From Streptosporangiaceae bacterium NEAU-GS5 (GTDB lineage: Bacteria; Actinomycetota; Actinomycetes; Streptosporangiales; Streptosporangiaceae): 64,000 bases of DNA. A program made the position numbers and the translations under genes. The DNA is taken from the NCBI GenBank assembly GCA_017592665.1, contig JAGFNW010000015.1, positions 62,001-126,000 of the forward strand, written 5' to 3'. A model generated the notes under the pieces. It had not been told where the DNA came from, did not search any database, and saw nothing but the letters and a program-made list of their open reading frames with translations. Below, piece by piece: positions 25,562 to 35,000 of the stretch; position 1 is the first letter of the stretch, and every line of letters starts with the position of its first letter.

Positions 25562-25912
25562 TCAGGCTTCCTGCTCAGAGATGATCGGCTGGATCTCCAT
25601 GGCGCAATATCGGGCGTCCGGCCAGCGCGCCGCGATCTCGGTGGCCCGGTCGATGCCGTCCACGTCGATCACGCAGTATCCGGCCAGGAATTCCTTGGCC
25701 TCGAGGAACGGCCCGTCGGTGATCGCCGGGACTCCGTCGCGTACCTTGACGGTCCGGGCGCCGGAGATGGCCAGGCCCTCGCCGCCGACCCACTCGCCGC
25801 GCTCGGTGAGCTCCTTCATGATGTCGTCGACCTCGGCCATCACCGAGTCGAGGTCGGCCATGATCGCCTCGCGGGCGGCCGCGTTCTGATAGATGAGCAG
25901 CATGTATTTCAT
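25562..25912 (-). CDS. YCII-related (DGPF-type) protein, second copy
   Basis: The 116-residue product begins MKYMLLIYQNAAAREAIMAD and contains ITDGPFLEAKEFLAGYCVIDV, the DGPF block of the YCII-related family, and the C-terminal AIEIQP-like strand (CAMEIQPIIS). It is more typical of the family than the copy at 15312-15635. GGAGG precedes ATG 25912. Function unknown; no adjacent sigma factor gene is present. Confidence 0.88.
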   Translation of the reverse strand: MKYMLLIYQNAAAREAIMADLDSVMAEVDDIMKELTERGEWVGGEGLAISGARTVKVRDGVPAITDGPFLEAKEFLAGYCVIDVDGIDRATEIAARWPDARYCAMEIQPIISEQEA

Positions 25913-25974
25913 GTCTGTCCTCCTTCACTCACCCTAGGTCGTAGGCGAAGGCGGGTTCTCGACATCCCGTCTGG

Positions 25975-25995
25975 ACACGGGACTTGTCGCCGTGT
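25975..25995. promoter_or_regulatory. weak inverted repeat upstream of the GH30 gene
   Basis: ACACGG (25975-25980) and CCGTGT (25990-25995) are separated by nine bases in the 209-base gap before the GH30 gene. It could be an operator of that gene but is short. No AGCGCT-type box is seen here. Confidence 0.3.
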
Positions 25996-26121
25996 TACCA
26001 CTTCGGTTGCCGACCTTTTCGTACGCGCCGGGCAGGGCCGTACGGGCGGAGCATCAGGCGGGCAGCCGGCGAGGCGGCCGCCACGCTCTCCTTCACCCTT
26101 CCGATCAGGGAGACCCTGCCC

Positions 26122-27948
26122 ATGTCCATGCGACGATTCAGGCCTTACTTACTGTTGTTCGCGGTGGCGGCCGGCCTGCTGCCGGCGCTTCCGGCGCAGG
26201 CCGCCGGCGAGAGCGTGAACATCTGGCTCACCACCACCTCCGACTCGGCCGGGCGCAACGTCACCCGCGGGCTGCAGCAGCAGACACCGGTCGCGTTCGC
26301 GGCCTCGAGCCCGGCCGCCAACCAGACGATCACCGTCAACGAGAACGTCACCTACCAGCCGTTCGAAGGCGCGGGCGCGTCGTTCACCGATACCGCGGCC
26401 TGGCTCATGAACAGCTCGGGCGCGCTCAGCGCGAGCACCAGGAACACGGTCATGCAGAAGCTGTTCGATCCGGTCAACGGCATCGGGGTGAGCTTCCTCC
26501 GCAACCCGATGGGCTCCTCCGACCTGGCCAGGTTCAGCTATTCGTACGACGACACGTGCTGCGACATCAACGACTTCTCGATCAGCCACGACCTGGCCGA
26601 CGTGGTGCCGCTGACCCGGCAGGCCAGGCAGCTCAACCCGGCGCTGAAGATCGTGGCGTCGCCGTGGAGCGCCCCGTCGTGGATGAAGGACAACGGCTCG
26701 TGGAGCCAGGGCTGGCTGCAGTCGCAGTACTACACCGCCTACGGCCAGTATTTCGCCAAGTACGTCCAGGCGTACGAGGCCCAGGGGATCCACATCGACT
26801 ACGTGACCCCGCAGAACGAGCCGACCTGCTGCGCCGGATACCCGTCGATGAACTGGAACACGTCTGGGCTGCAGTTCTTCATCAAGAGCGCGCTCTGGCC
26901 GGCCTTCCGCAGCGCCGGGATCACCAACACCAAAACGCTGGTCGGCGACTGGAACTTCGACACCTACAACACGTGGGTGGCCCCGCTCGTGGGTGACACG
27001 GCCATCCGCAACGACCCGCTGTTCGGCGGCATCGCCTGGCACGGCTACGGCGGCGACGTGACCACGCAGACCACCGTCCACAACCAGTATCCGCAGGTCA
27101 ATGCGTATATGACGGAGCATTCCGGTGGGACGTGGATTCCCGATCAGCAGACCGAGGACATGAACAACCTGATCGACTACACCCGCAACTGGGACCGCAG
27201 CTGGGTCAAGTGGAGCCTCGCCGTGGACCAGTTCCACGGTCCGCACAACGGCGGCTGCGACGTCTGCACCGGCCTCATCACCGTGCAGAACGGCGGTGCG
27301 CGCAGCGGGCAGGTCGACTACACGATCGAGTACTACACCATGGGACACCTGACCAAGTTCGTCCGGCCTGGGGCGCTCCGGATCGACTCGACGGCCAACG
27401 CCGCCGTGAAGAACGTGGCCTGGAAGAACACGGATGGGTCGAAGGCGCTCATCGCGTACAACACGACGGGAAGCACGCAGACCGTCAAGGTCAACTGGGG
27501 CGCCCAGTCGTTCACCTACAGCCTGCCGACCCGGACCTCGGCCACCTTCACCTGGACGGGCCAGCAGTCGGGCGGCGGTGGCGGGCGGCCGATCACCGGA
27601 TACGGCGGCAAGTGCATCGACGTGGCCGGAGCCAGCAGCGCCAACGGCACCCAGGTCCAGCTGTGGACCTGCAATGGGACCGGCGCGCAGAGCTGGACCG
27701 TCAGCGGGTCCTCGATCCAGGCCCTCGGCAAGTGCCTCGACGTCGCGGCGGCCAACAGCGCCAACGGCACGAAGGTCCAGATCTACGACTGCAACGGCAC
27801 CGCCGCTCAACAATGGACGATCGGCACGGACGGCACGATCCGCGCGCTCGGCAAGTGTCTGGACGCGACCGGGCCGAGTTCGGCGGACGGCACGCCGCTG
27901 CAGATTTGGGACTGCACGGGAGGGCCCAATCAGCGCTGGACCACTTGA
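26122..27948 (+). CDS. secreted GH30-family glycoside hydrolase with C-terminal CBM13 (ricin-type) domain
   Basis: The 608-residue product starts at ATG 26122 behind AGGGAG (a second ATG at 26128 is possible). Signal peptide to about 28 (AQA-A), then a GH30 catalytic domain with acid/base Glu233 in TPQNEPTC and nucleophile Glu332 in YMTEHSGG. The beta-sandwich half ends near residue 480, a Gly-rich linker follows, and a three-repeat ricin B (CBM13) domain with Q-x-W motifs covers about 488-608. GH30 members hydrolyse beta-1,6-glucan, beta-1,6-galactan, xylan or glucosylceramide; the subfamily cannot be fixed here. It acts outside the cell. Its CBM13 is nearly identical to that of the next gene. 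Confidence 0.9.
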   Translation: MSMRRFRPYLLLFAVAAGLLPALPAQAAGESVNIWLTTTSDSAGRNVTRGLQQQTPVAFAASSPAANQTITVNENVTYQPFEGAGASFTDTAAWLMNSSGALSASTRNTVMQKLFDPVNGIGVSFLRNPMGSSDLARFSYSYDDTCCDINDFSISHDLADVVPLTRQARQLNPALKIVASPWSAPSWMKDNGSWSQGWLQSQYYTAYGQYFAKYVQAYEAQGIHIDYVTPQNEPTCCAGYPSMNWNTSGLQFFIKSALWPAFRSAGITNTKTLVGDWNFDTYNTWVAPLVGDTAIRNDPLFGGIAWHGYGGDVTTQTTVHNQYPQVNAYMTEHSGGTWIPDQQTEDMNNLIDYTRNWDRSWVKWSLAVDQFHGPHNGGCDVCTGLITVQNGGARSGQVDYTIEYYTMGHLTKFVRPGALRIDSTANAAVKNVAWKNTDGSKALIAYNTTGSTQTVKVNWGAQSFTYSLPTRTSATFTWTGQQSGGGGGRPITGYGGKCIDVAGASSANGTQVQLWTCNGTGAQSWTVSGSSIQALGKCLDVAAANSANGTKVQIYDCNGTAAQQWTIGTDGTIRALGKCLDATGPSSADGTPLQIWDCTGGPNQRWTT

Positions 27949-27952
27949 CCAC

Positions 27953-27983
27953 AGCTATTAATTCATGACATTAATTAATAGCT
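27953..27983. repeat. AT-rich perfect inverted repeat
   Basis: AGCTATTAATT (27953-27963) and AATTAATAGCT (27973-27983) are perfect arms around a nine-base spacer, four bases after the GH30 stop. Almost pure A+T is striking in this GC-rich window; it may be a protein-binding site or part of a terminator region. Confidence 0.7.
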
Positions 27984-27996
27984 AAACCCCTCTCTC

Positions 27997-28022
27997 GGCG
28001 GCCCTCCCTCGCGAGGGCCGCC
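27997..28022 (+). terminator. GC-rich terminator after the GH30 gene
   Basis: Perfect 10-base arms GGCGGCCCTC and GAGGGCCGCC enclose a six-base loop. Together with the AT-rich repeat just before it, this separates the GH30 and GH18 transcripts. The rest of the gap to 28133 shows only the ribosome site AAAGGAG of the next gene. Confidence 0.75.
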
Positions 28023-28133
28023 ACCCCCCATCGCCCTGTCGGCTCGTCTGCTGGATCTGCCCGTTCCGCTGCCGCGATCCGACCACCACCCCCCGCAGGT
28101 CCCGGTGCGGGCGAGACTCCGAAAAGGAGCGCC

Positions 28134-29486
28134 ATGAGAGTCGGCTTACGCTTACCTCTCGCCGGGCTGGCCGCGTTCGCGCTGGTCATCGCCGCGGTAA
28201 GCCCCGTCAGCGCCGCCACCGGGACCATCACCGGATTCGGCGGCAAGTGCGTCGACGTGGCCGCGGCCAACAGCGCCAACGGCACCCAGGTCCAGCTGTG
28301 GACCTGCAACGGCACGAACGCGCAGAGCTGGACCACCAGCGGGTCCTCGATCCAGGCCCTCGGCAAATGCCTCGACGTCGCGGCGGCCAACAGCGCCAAC
28401 GGCACGAAGGTCCAGATCTACGACTGCAACGGCACCGCCGCACAACAATGGACGATCGGCACGGACGGCACGATCCGCGCGCTCGGCAAATGTCTGGACG
28501 CGACGGGCGTCAGCTCCGCCGACGGCACACCGCTGCAGATATGGGACTGCACGGGCGGGGCGAACCAGAAGTGGACGGCACCGAGCGGGAGCAACCCGCC
28601 ACCCCCGCCTTCACGTCTGCCCGGCGCGCCGTACCTCTATCTCGGCTGGGGTAGCCCGCCCAGCGCCACCTCGGTCATGAGCGCCAGCGGCGTGCGGTCG
28701 TTCACGATGGCCTTCATGTTGTCCGGCGGCGGCTGCAACCCCATGTGGGACAGCTCGCGGCCGCTCACGGGCGGGGTGGACTCGTCCACGATCTCCTCGA
28801 TCAAGAACGCCGGTGGCAGCGTCGAGATCTCCTTCGGCGGCTGGTCGGGCAACAAGCTCGGGCCCAACTGCTCCTCGCCGGCGGCGTACGCGACCGCCGT
28901 GCAGCAGGTGATCAACGCGTACGGGCCGATCGCGGTGGACTTCGACATCGAGAACACCGACGAGTTCTCCAACTACACGGTCCAGGACCGGATCCTGAAC
29001 GCGCTGAAGACGGTCAAGCAGAACAACCCGAACGTCAAGGTCGTGCTCACCTTCGGCACGTCGACGACCGGACCGACCGGGGACGGCATCCGCCTGATCA
29101 ACCAGTCGCGGGCGCTCAACGTGCCGATCGACAACTACACGATCATGCCGTTCGACTTCGGTGGCGGCGCCAACATGTACCAGAACACGGTCAACGCCGC
29201 CGAAGGCCTGAAGAACGCGCTCAAGTCGGCCTGGGGGTGGACGGACGCGCAGGCCTACGCGCACATGGGAATCTCCGGCATGAACGGCAACTCCGACCAA
29301 GGCGAGGTAACCACGGTCGCGATCTGGACGCAGATCCGTGACTACGCCACCTCGCACGGCCTCGGCCGACTTGCCTTCTGGTCCGTCAACCGCGACCGCC
29401 CCTGCCCCGGCGGCGGCCTCCAGGAAACCTGCAGCGGCCTCAGCCAGAACAACTGGGACTTCACCCACATCACCGCCTCCTTCTAA
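28134..29486 (+). CDS. secreted GH18-like chitinase with N-terminal CBM13
   Basis: The 450-residue product starts at ATG 28134 behind AAAGGAG. Signal peptide to about 27 (VSA-A), CBM13 ricin-type domain with three Q-x-W repeats (about 29-150), Pro-rich linker, then a GH18-type barrel with SFGGWSG (strand 3) and VDFDIENTD, which supplies the catalytic D-x-D-x-E Glu. The barrel resembles bacterial chitinases and endo-beta-N-acetylglucosaminidase-like proteins in which DFDIE is the signature. It should hydrolyse chitin or a related polymer outside the cell. N-terminal CBM13 on this fold is less usual than C-terminal placement, and the module is a near copy of that in the upstream GH30. Confidence 0.85.
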   Translation: MRVGLRLPLAGLAAFALVIAAVSPVSAATGTITGFGGKCVDVAAANSANGTQVQLWTCNGTNAQSWTTSGSSIQALGKCLDVAAANSANGTKVQIYDCNGTAAQQWTIGTDGTIRALGKCLDATGVSSADGTPLQIWDCTGGANQKWTAPSGSNPPPPPSRLPGAPYLYLGWGSPPSATSVMSASGVRSFTMAFMLSGGGCNPMWDSSRPLTGGVDSSTISSIKNAGGSVEISFGGWSGNKLGPNCSSPAAYATAVQQVINAYGPIAVDFDIENTDEFSNYTVQDRILNALKTVKQNNPNVKVVLTFGTSTTGPTGDGIRLINQSRALNVPIDNYTIMPFDFGGGANMYQNTVNAAEGLKNALKSAWGWTDAQAYAHMGISGMNGNSDQGEVTTVAIWTQIRDYATSHGLGRLAFWSVNRDRPCPGGGLQETCSGLSQNNWDFTHITASF

Positions 29487-29494
29487 CCCCCGGC

Positions 29495-29554
29495 GTGATC
29501 ATGCAGGAACTCCCGCCATGCAGGTCGGGGACTCGGGAGTTTCTGCATGATCAC
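29495..29554 (+). terminator. long terminator-like inverted repeat after the GH18 gene
   Basis: Arms 29495-29515 and 29534-29554 are complementary over 21 bases with one G-U pair and an 18-base loop. A third partial copy (CATGCA-A-GATCACGCGGG) lies at 29583-29600, so this may be one member of a dispersed intergenic repeat rather than a plain terminator. Confidence 0.75.
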
Positions 29555-29698
29555 CACGCGGGTGACCTGCTGGTTGGAAATTCATGCAAGATCACGCGGG
29601 GGAGGGGTTATGGTGGGGGAGTGAAATGGCGACATTGATCCAGACCTGAGACATCGGTTTCCCGAAGGCTGTATGCGTACGCCTTCGCGGATGAGTTT

Positions 29699-30781
29699 GT
29701 GTTGCTCTATCCGGTCTATGCGGTGTTGTTCGAGGAGCATGGGCTGTCCGCGGCTCAGATTTCCTCGCTGTTCGCCATCTGGTCGCTGACCGGGTTCGTC
29801 GTCGAGATCCCCTCGGGGATGTGGGCCGACGTCTTCTCCCGCCGCAAGCTGATGGTGCTCGGCCCGTTCCTGACCGGCATCGGCTATGGCCTGTGGACGT
29901 TCTTCCCGTCCTATCCTGCGTTCGCGGCCGGGTTCGTGCTGTGGGGCACCGGCAGCGCGCTGGTCTCGGGCACCCGTGAAGCGCTGGTCTACGAGGAGCT
30001 CGTACGGCTCGGCGCCTCCGACGTCTATCCCAAGCTCATCGGCCGGGCCACGGCCATCGGCACGACGGCCTCCCTCGTCTCGAGCGCGATCACGGCGCCG
30101 GCCATGGCGGCCGGGGGCTACCTGGCCGTCGGCCTGGCGAGCGTGGCGGCCTGCTGGGTGGCGGCCCTGCTCGGCTGGTTCATGCCCGAGACCGGGAAAG
30201 CGACGGACGACGACGAAGACGGGCGGGGATATTTCGCGACCTTGCGCATTGGTATGGCGGAGGTGCGGCAGGCCCCGAGTGTGCGGCGGATCCTGCTGGC
30301 CCTCGCCGCCCTGGCCGGAATCGCCTCCCTCGACGAATATCTGCCCCTGCTGGCCGAGGCCACCGGCGTCGCGACGCCCGTGGTGCCGCTGCTCGTCGTG
30401 TTGGTGACGGTCGGCATCACGGTCGGCGGCTGGCTGGCCGGATACGGCGCGCGTTTCCTGTCGCCGCTTCTGGTGGTCGCGGTCGTCACCATGGCGGGCG
30501 GCTCCCTCTGGACCCATCCGCTGGGCATGGTGCCGGTGACCGTGGCGTTCGGGATCCTCTACTGGGCGATGGCCGTCCTTGAGGGCGGCCTGCAGAATCG
30601 CATCGCCGACCGCTCGCGGGCCACTGTGACCTCGATGGCCGGGCTCGGCTCGGAGGTGTTCGCGATCCTGACCTTCGCCGGCTACGCGTTGGGCTCCCGA
30701 TGGTGGGGCCCCGGCCCGATCTTCGCGATCTTGGCCCTGCCGTATCTGGTCATGGCCTGGTTGATACGGCGGCGCGAATGA
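29699..30781 (+). CDS. MFS transporter, N-terminus probably frameshifted
   Basis: The open frame from GTG 29699 codes 360 residues with 11-12 membrane spans, with PSGMWADVFSRRKLMVLG as the MFS motif A loop and WLMRRRE-like basic end. The frame is coding further upstream: codons from 29663 read RRLYAYAFADEFVLLYP, which completes the first span, but no ATG, GTG or TTG exists in that frame back to the stop at 29636. A good start with GGGGGAG sits at ATG 29626 in another frame and hits TGA at 29647. Removing one base near 29641 would give a normal N-terminus. Substrate unknown. The 3' end overlaps the convergent phosphotransferase gene by 32 bases. Confidence 0.75.
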   Translation: MLLYPVYAVLFEEHGLSAAQISSLFAIWSLTGFVVEIPSGMWADVFSRRKLMVLGPFLTGIGYGLWTFFPSYPAFAAGFVLWGTGSALVSGTREALVYEELVRLGASDVYPKLIGRATAIGTTASLVSSAITAPAMAAGGYLAVGLASVAACWVAALLGWFMPETGKATDDDEDGRGYFATLRIGMAEVRQAPSVRRILLALAALAGIASLDEYLPLLAEATGVATPVVPLLVVLVTVGITVGGWLAGYGARFLSPLLVVAVVTMAGGSLWTHPLGMVPVTVAFGILYWAMAVLEGGLQNRIADRSRATVTSMAGLGSEVFAILTFAGYALGSRWWGPGPIFAILALPYLVMAWLIRRRE

Positions 30782-31934
30782 CGCTCGCCGGGTCGCCCTC
30801 GTGGTAGACGCGCTCGGAGGGCTCGATCCCGTCGAGGAACTCCTGGTAGACCACGGCGCACGTGAGGTGCTGGATCGGCTCGCCCAGCGTGAGCGCGTGC
30901 GCCGGGTCCGAGCCGGGCACCAGCCGCCGCCAGGCCTCCACCCAGGGCCGGGTGGTCTCGGCCCAGCGTTCGACCGGCATCATCAGCCGGGGCCGGAGGC
31001 CGTCGACGACGGGATGGCCGAGGCAGGCGTCGGCGAAGTCGAGGGCGACCGCCGGTTTGCCGGCTTCGGCACGCCAGTTGCCGGTGTGGAAGTCACCGTG
31101 GACCACGGTCTCCGGTAGCCCGCACGCGTCCAGGTCGGCGACCAGGGCCGGCAGGCCGGAAACCAGATCCCACGCATCCCGGAGTTCGTCGGCGGAGAGC
31201 TGGCGCCCGGCCTCGCCATCGAGCAGGGCGGCCACCTCACCGGCCAGATCCTTGGGCGCGCGGCGGCGCAGTCCAGCGGGTGCAACGACGGCCGTTTGGG
31301 CGGCGGCGAACCGGGCGACCGTGTCGCCGATCACCTCCGCGGGCGCCGACCAGCAGTCCTCCCCCGGCACCTGCTCCATCAGCACGCGGTGGTTGGCCGG
31401 GTCGACGGCCACGATGACAGGGACGAGCGTCGGGTCGACGGCCGCGAACGCCTGGATGACGCTGCCCTCGTCGGAGGCGAACGCCGACGTGATCTTGAGC
31501 CAGACCGGGCCACCGGCCGTGGGGATCCGCCACAGGCCGGCCAGGTTCCATGTCTTGACCTGGATCGCGGGCCCCGTGCGCGGTCGTCCCGCGGTGCTCA
31601 GCGCGGCGTCGGTCCAGTCAAGGGCGTCCCGTACGCCCTGGGCCGTGGCCCACGCCGACCGGCGCGGATGCCCCTCGGCCAGTTCCTTCGGAATCGGACC
31701 GCCGGCCCGTTCGCCCAGGAATTCGGCGTGGTAGGTGACGTGGCCGCCGCGTGGGGATTCGCCGCCTTCGGCGCGCAGCAGCCGGAGAACGACGACCGGG
31801 CCGCCGAGCACCGACTCGAGGTGGGCGCAGATCAGCTCGACCTCCGGCCACCACGGCACCGGCACGTCGAACGGCCCGATCTCGCCGAGGTAGCCGTCTC
31901 CGCAGGTGACCAGAGCTGTCACGGTCTTGTGCAC
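30750..31934 (-). CDS. aminoglycoside-phosphotransferase (APH)-fold kinase
   Basis: The product is 394 residues from GTG 31934. The C-terminal two thirds are an APH/choline-kinase-like phosphotransferase: VVHGDFHTGNW is the Brenner motif with catalytic Asp and Asn, and VALDFADACLGHP the metal-binding D-F-A-D. The N-terminal 110 residues (MHKTVTALVTCGDG...) form a separate alpha/beta region seen in some actinomycete members. It phosphorylates a small hydroxyl-containing molecule in the cytoplasm; antibiotic resistance is possible but not shown. GTG 31934 has GGGG upstream; the longer frame to 31970 has no ribosome site. It overlaps the convergent MFS gene by 32 bases. Confidence 0.85.
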   Translation of the reverse strand: MHKTVTALVTCGDGYLGEIGPFDVPVPWWPEVELICAHLESVLGGPVVVLRLLRAEGGESPRGGHVTYHAEFLGERAGGPIPKELAEGHPRRSAWATAQGVRDALDWTDAALSTAGRPRTGPAIQVKTWNLAGLWRIPTAGGPVWLKITSAFASDEGSVIQAFAAVDPTLVPVIVAVDPANHRVLMEQVPGEDCWSAPAEVIGDTVARFAAAQTAVVAPAGLRRRAPKDLAGEVAALLDGEAGRQLSADELRDAWDLVSGLPALVADLDACGLPETVVHGDFHTGNWRAEAGKPAVALDFADACLGHPVVDGLRPRLMMPVERWAETTRPWVEAWRRLVPGSDPAHALTLGEPIQHLTCAVVYQEFLDGIEPSERVYHEGDPASVIRAAVSTRP

Positions 31935-31975
31935 GACCCCAGTTTGGGGCTGCGCGCGTACGGGATCCACTGGGT

Positions 31976-32010
31976 TCCCCCCGGCCCGGGCGGTGGCCGG
32001 GCCGGGGGGA
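31976..32010 (-). terminator. terminator of the PQQ-dehydrogenase gene
   Basis: Perfect 14-base arms TCCCCCCGGCCCGG (31976-31989) and CCGGGCCGGGGGGA (31997-32010), seven-base loop, five bases beyond the stop codon. Confidence 0.88.
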
Positions 32011-32015
32011 GATCA

Positions 32016-35000
32016 TCACGCCGCGGCCGACGAGTTGCCGGCCAGCTTGACGCTGGCCAGGTCATGCGCCAGGAGCGCGGTCTCGACCTGGGCCACGGTG
32101 GAGCTGGAGGTCACGCCCGGGAGCGTGGCGGTGTCCAGCGCGTAAAGGGTGAATTCGTACTTGTGGCTGCTGCCGCCCGGGCAGGGGCCGAAGTACTGCA
32201 GGGCCTTGTCGCCCGAGCCCATGGCCTTCTGCTTGGCGGGCGACTGGCTCGGCACGTTGAAGCCGAGCCCGAGGCCCTCCGGCAGTGCGGTCTTGGACGC
32301 CGGGATGTCCCAGATCACCCAGTGCTTGCCGCTGTTGGCGGTGTCGATCAGCTCGACCGCGTAGCTCTGCGTGCCGGACGGAGCGTTGGACCAGGCCAGC
32401 GGCGGCGAGATGTCGTTGCCTGAGACGTGGTCCTGCGCGCAGGTGTACTTGGTCGGGATCGTGCCGTTGTTGGCGAACGCGGTGCTTGTGAGCGTGGGCG
32501 CGAACTTCAGCCGGACGATCACGTTGTCGAGCGTGGACGGCGTGCCGCCGTTCTTGTCGTTGTTGGTGGAGGTCAGCCAGAGACCGCCGTCGGGGGTCTT
32601 GACGATGGTGCGCAGGCGTCCCCACCGGCCGTTGAAGAAGGCACGCGGCGTGTCGGTGGTGCTACCGGTGATCTTCATGACCCACAGGCGCTCGCCGCGC
32701 ACGGCCGCCATGTAGATCCAGTCGTTGACGATCTCGATGCCGCTCGGCGACGCCGAGGCCACGTCCCACTGCTGGATCGGGTTGACGTACGCGGTGTTGC
32801 TGCACCTGCCTTCGCAGTTCGGCCAGCCGTAGTTCTTGCCGGGCTGGATCAGGTTGAGCTCGTCCCACGTGCTGTCGCCGAACTCGGCCTCCCACAGGCG
32901 GCCCTGGGAGTCCCAGGCGATGCCCTGCGGGTTGCGGTGGCCGAGCGTGTAGACGCGCGGCGCGCTGGGGAACGGGTTGCCGGGGGCGCCGGCGCCGGTC
33001 GGCGTGACGCGCAGGATCTTGCCGTTGAGCGAGTTGAGGTTCTGCGCGCGGGTGCCGTCCTGGCCGTCGCCGGTGGTGATGTAGAGCATGCCGTCGGGGC
33101 CGAACTTGATCCGTCCGCCGTTGTGGAAGCGGTTCTTGGCGATGCCGGTGACCAGGGCCTCACGCGGGCCGATGGCGCCGTTCTCGTACTTGAACCGGAC
33201 CACGCGGTTGTCGTTGGCGGCCGTGTGCATGGCGTAGATGTAGTGGTCGGTGGCGAAGTTCGGGGACGCGGCCAGGCCCAGCAGGCCGCCCTCGCCGCCC
33301 GTGGTCACGGCTTCGGTGATCTTGCCGATGACGGTCTTCTGGCCGTCGAGGGTGACCCGTACGATCTCGAAGCGATCCCGCTCGGCCACCAGGGCACTGC
33401 CGTCCGGCAGGAAGGTGACGCCCCACGGCAGGTCGATCTGCGTGTTGACGTCCCTGTCGTAGATCGGGTCGCCGCCGGCCGCGGTGGTGCCCGTCTTGAC
33501 CGACAGCACGGCCGTCTTGGGCGAGGTGTTGTTGTTGGCGTCGAAGGCCTCGACCTGGAAGCCGTACGTGGTGGCCGGGGTGAGGGCGTCCACGGTGGCG
33601 GTGGTGTCGGGGACCGTGGAGAACTTCACGCCGTCCTTGTAGACGTTGTAGCCGGTCACGCCGATGTTGTCGGTGGAGGCGTCCCAGGCGAGGGTCACGG
33701 TGTTGGCCGTGACGTTGGTGGCCCGCAGGTTGCCGGGCGTGCTCGGCGGCGTCGGGTCGACGATCTGCGGCGTGGTGAAGTCGACGCTGTTGCTGCCCTG
33801 CGACGGGTTGCCCGCGGCGTCGTACGCCAGGACGCTGATCACGTAGCGGGTGTTCGGGCTGAGGTTGGGCACCGTGGTCGCGGTGACGTTGCCGCCGACC
33901 GTGGCCAGCACGTTTCCGCCGTTGTAGATCTTGTACTGCTGGACGCCGACGTTGTCGGTGGCCGCGTCCCAGGCCAGGTCGACCGCGGTCGGCCGGGGGT
34001 CGCCGACGACGCGCAGGTTGGCGGGCGCGGTGGGCGGCTCGGGGTCGACCGGCACCTGCGCGGTCAGCTTGTCGAGGTTGGGGCCGCCGTTGGCGGTGGT
34101 GGCGGTGAGCCTCACCGCGTTCGCGCCCGCGATCAGGCCGACGGTGACGGTCTTGTCGACCCAGGTGTCCCAGTTGGCGGTGGCCGGGAACGACACGTTC
34201 GCGGCGGCGACGGTCCCGTTGACGGACACGTCCAGCGGCCGGTCGACCGCGGTCCCGTTGGCGTACCTGAGGGTGAGCGGATAGTTGCCCTGGACGGCCG
34301 CGGTCACGGTGAACTCCACGTACGACCCGGCCACGTTGGTGTAGTCGACGAACCCGGTCCCGGTGAAGCCGGTGTGGTTGGTGGCGACCGCGCCCTGCGA
34401 GATCGAGGCGTCCTCGGCCTGGTAGACCGTGGTGTCGCCGCCACCCGAGGGGGTCACGGAGAAGTCGATGAAGTCGAGGTTCGGATTGCCGCCCGCGGCC
34501 GTGGAGGTGACCCGGACCTTGATCGGCCCAGCGCTCACCGGCGTGGTCAGGGTGTAGGTGGCCCAGGTGTCCCAGTTCGCGGTGACGCCGAACGAGTGGG
34601 CGGCCTCGACGACGGTCCCGTTGACGGAGATGTCGGAGGTGCGCGCGCCGGTGGTGCCGTTCGCGTAGCGGATGGCGATCGTGGCGGTCCCGGTGTCGCC
34701 GGCGGTGAGCGTCCATTCGGTGTAGCTGCCGGTCACGTTGTCGCCGTTGACGTAGCCCGTGCCGGAGAAGCCGGTGTGCGAGTTCTCGAAGATGCCCTGC
34801 GAGATCGTGGCGTCCTCGGCCTCGAAGTGGCTCGTGCTCGTCGGCGGGGCCACCTCGAAGTCGGTGAAGTCGACGTTCGGGTTGCCGCCCGCGGCGGTCG
34901 CGGTCAGCCGGATCTTGTTGCTGCCCGCGGTCACCGGGGCCGTCAGGGTGTACGTGGCCCAGGTGTCCCAATCGGCGGTGACCCCGAACGAGTGGGCCGC

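Larger units (their letters stand above)
27600..28579 (+). repeat. duplicated CBM13 module shared by the GH30 and GH18 genes
   Basis: Bases about 27600-27945 and 28235-28579 are direct repeats about 635 bases apart, coding the C-terminal CBM13 of the GH30 and the N-terminal CBM13 of the GH18. Third positions are mostly identical, including unusual codons in the CAACAATGG block, which indicates recent duplication or gene conversion. Confidence 0.88.

Noticed and set aside
28134-29486. The GH18-like protein as a non-catalytic carbohydrate-binding protein
   Set aside because: The DFDIE segment keeps the catalytic Glu, so an active enzyme is the simpler reading.
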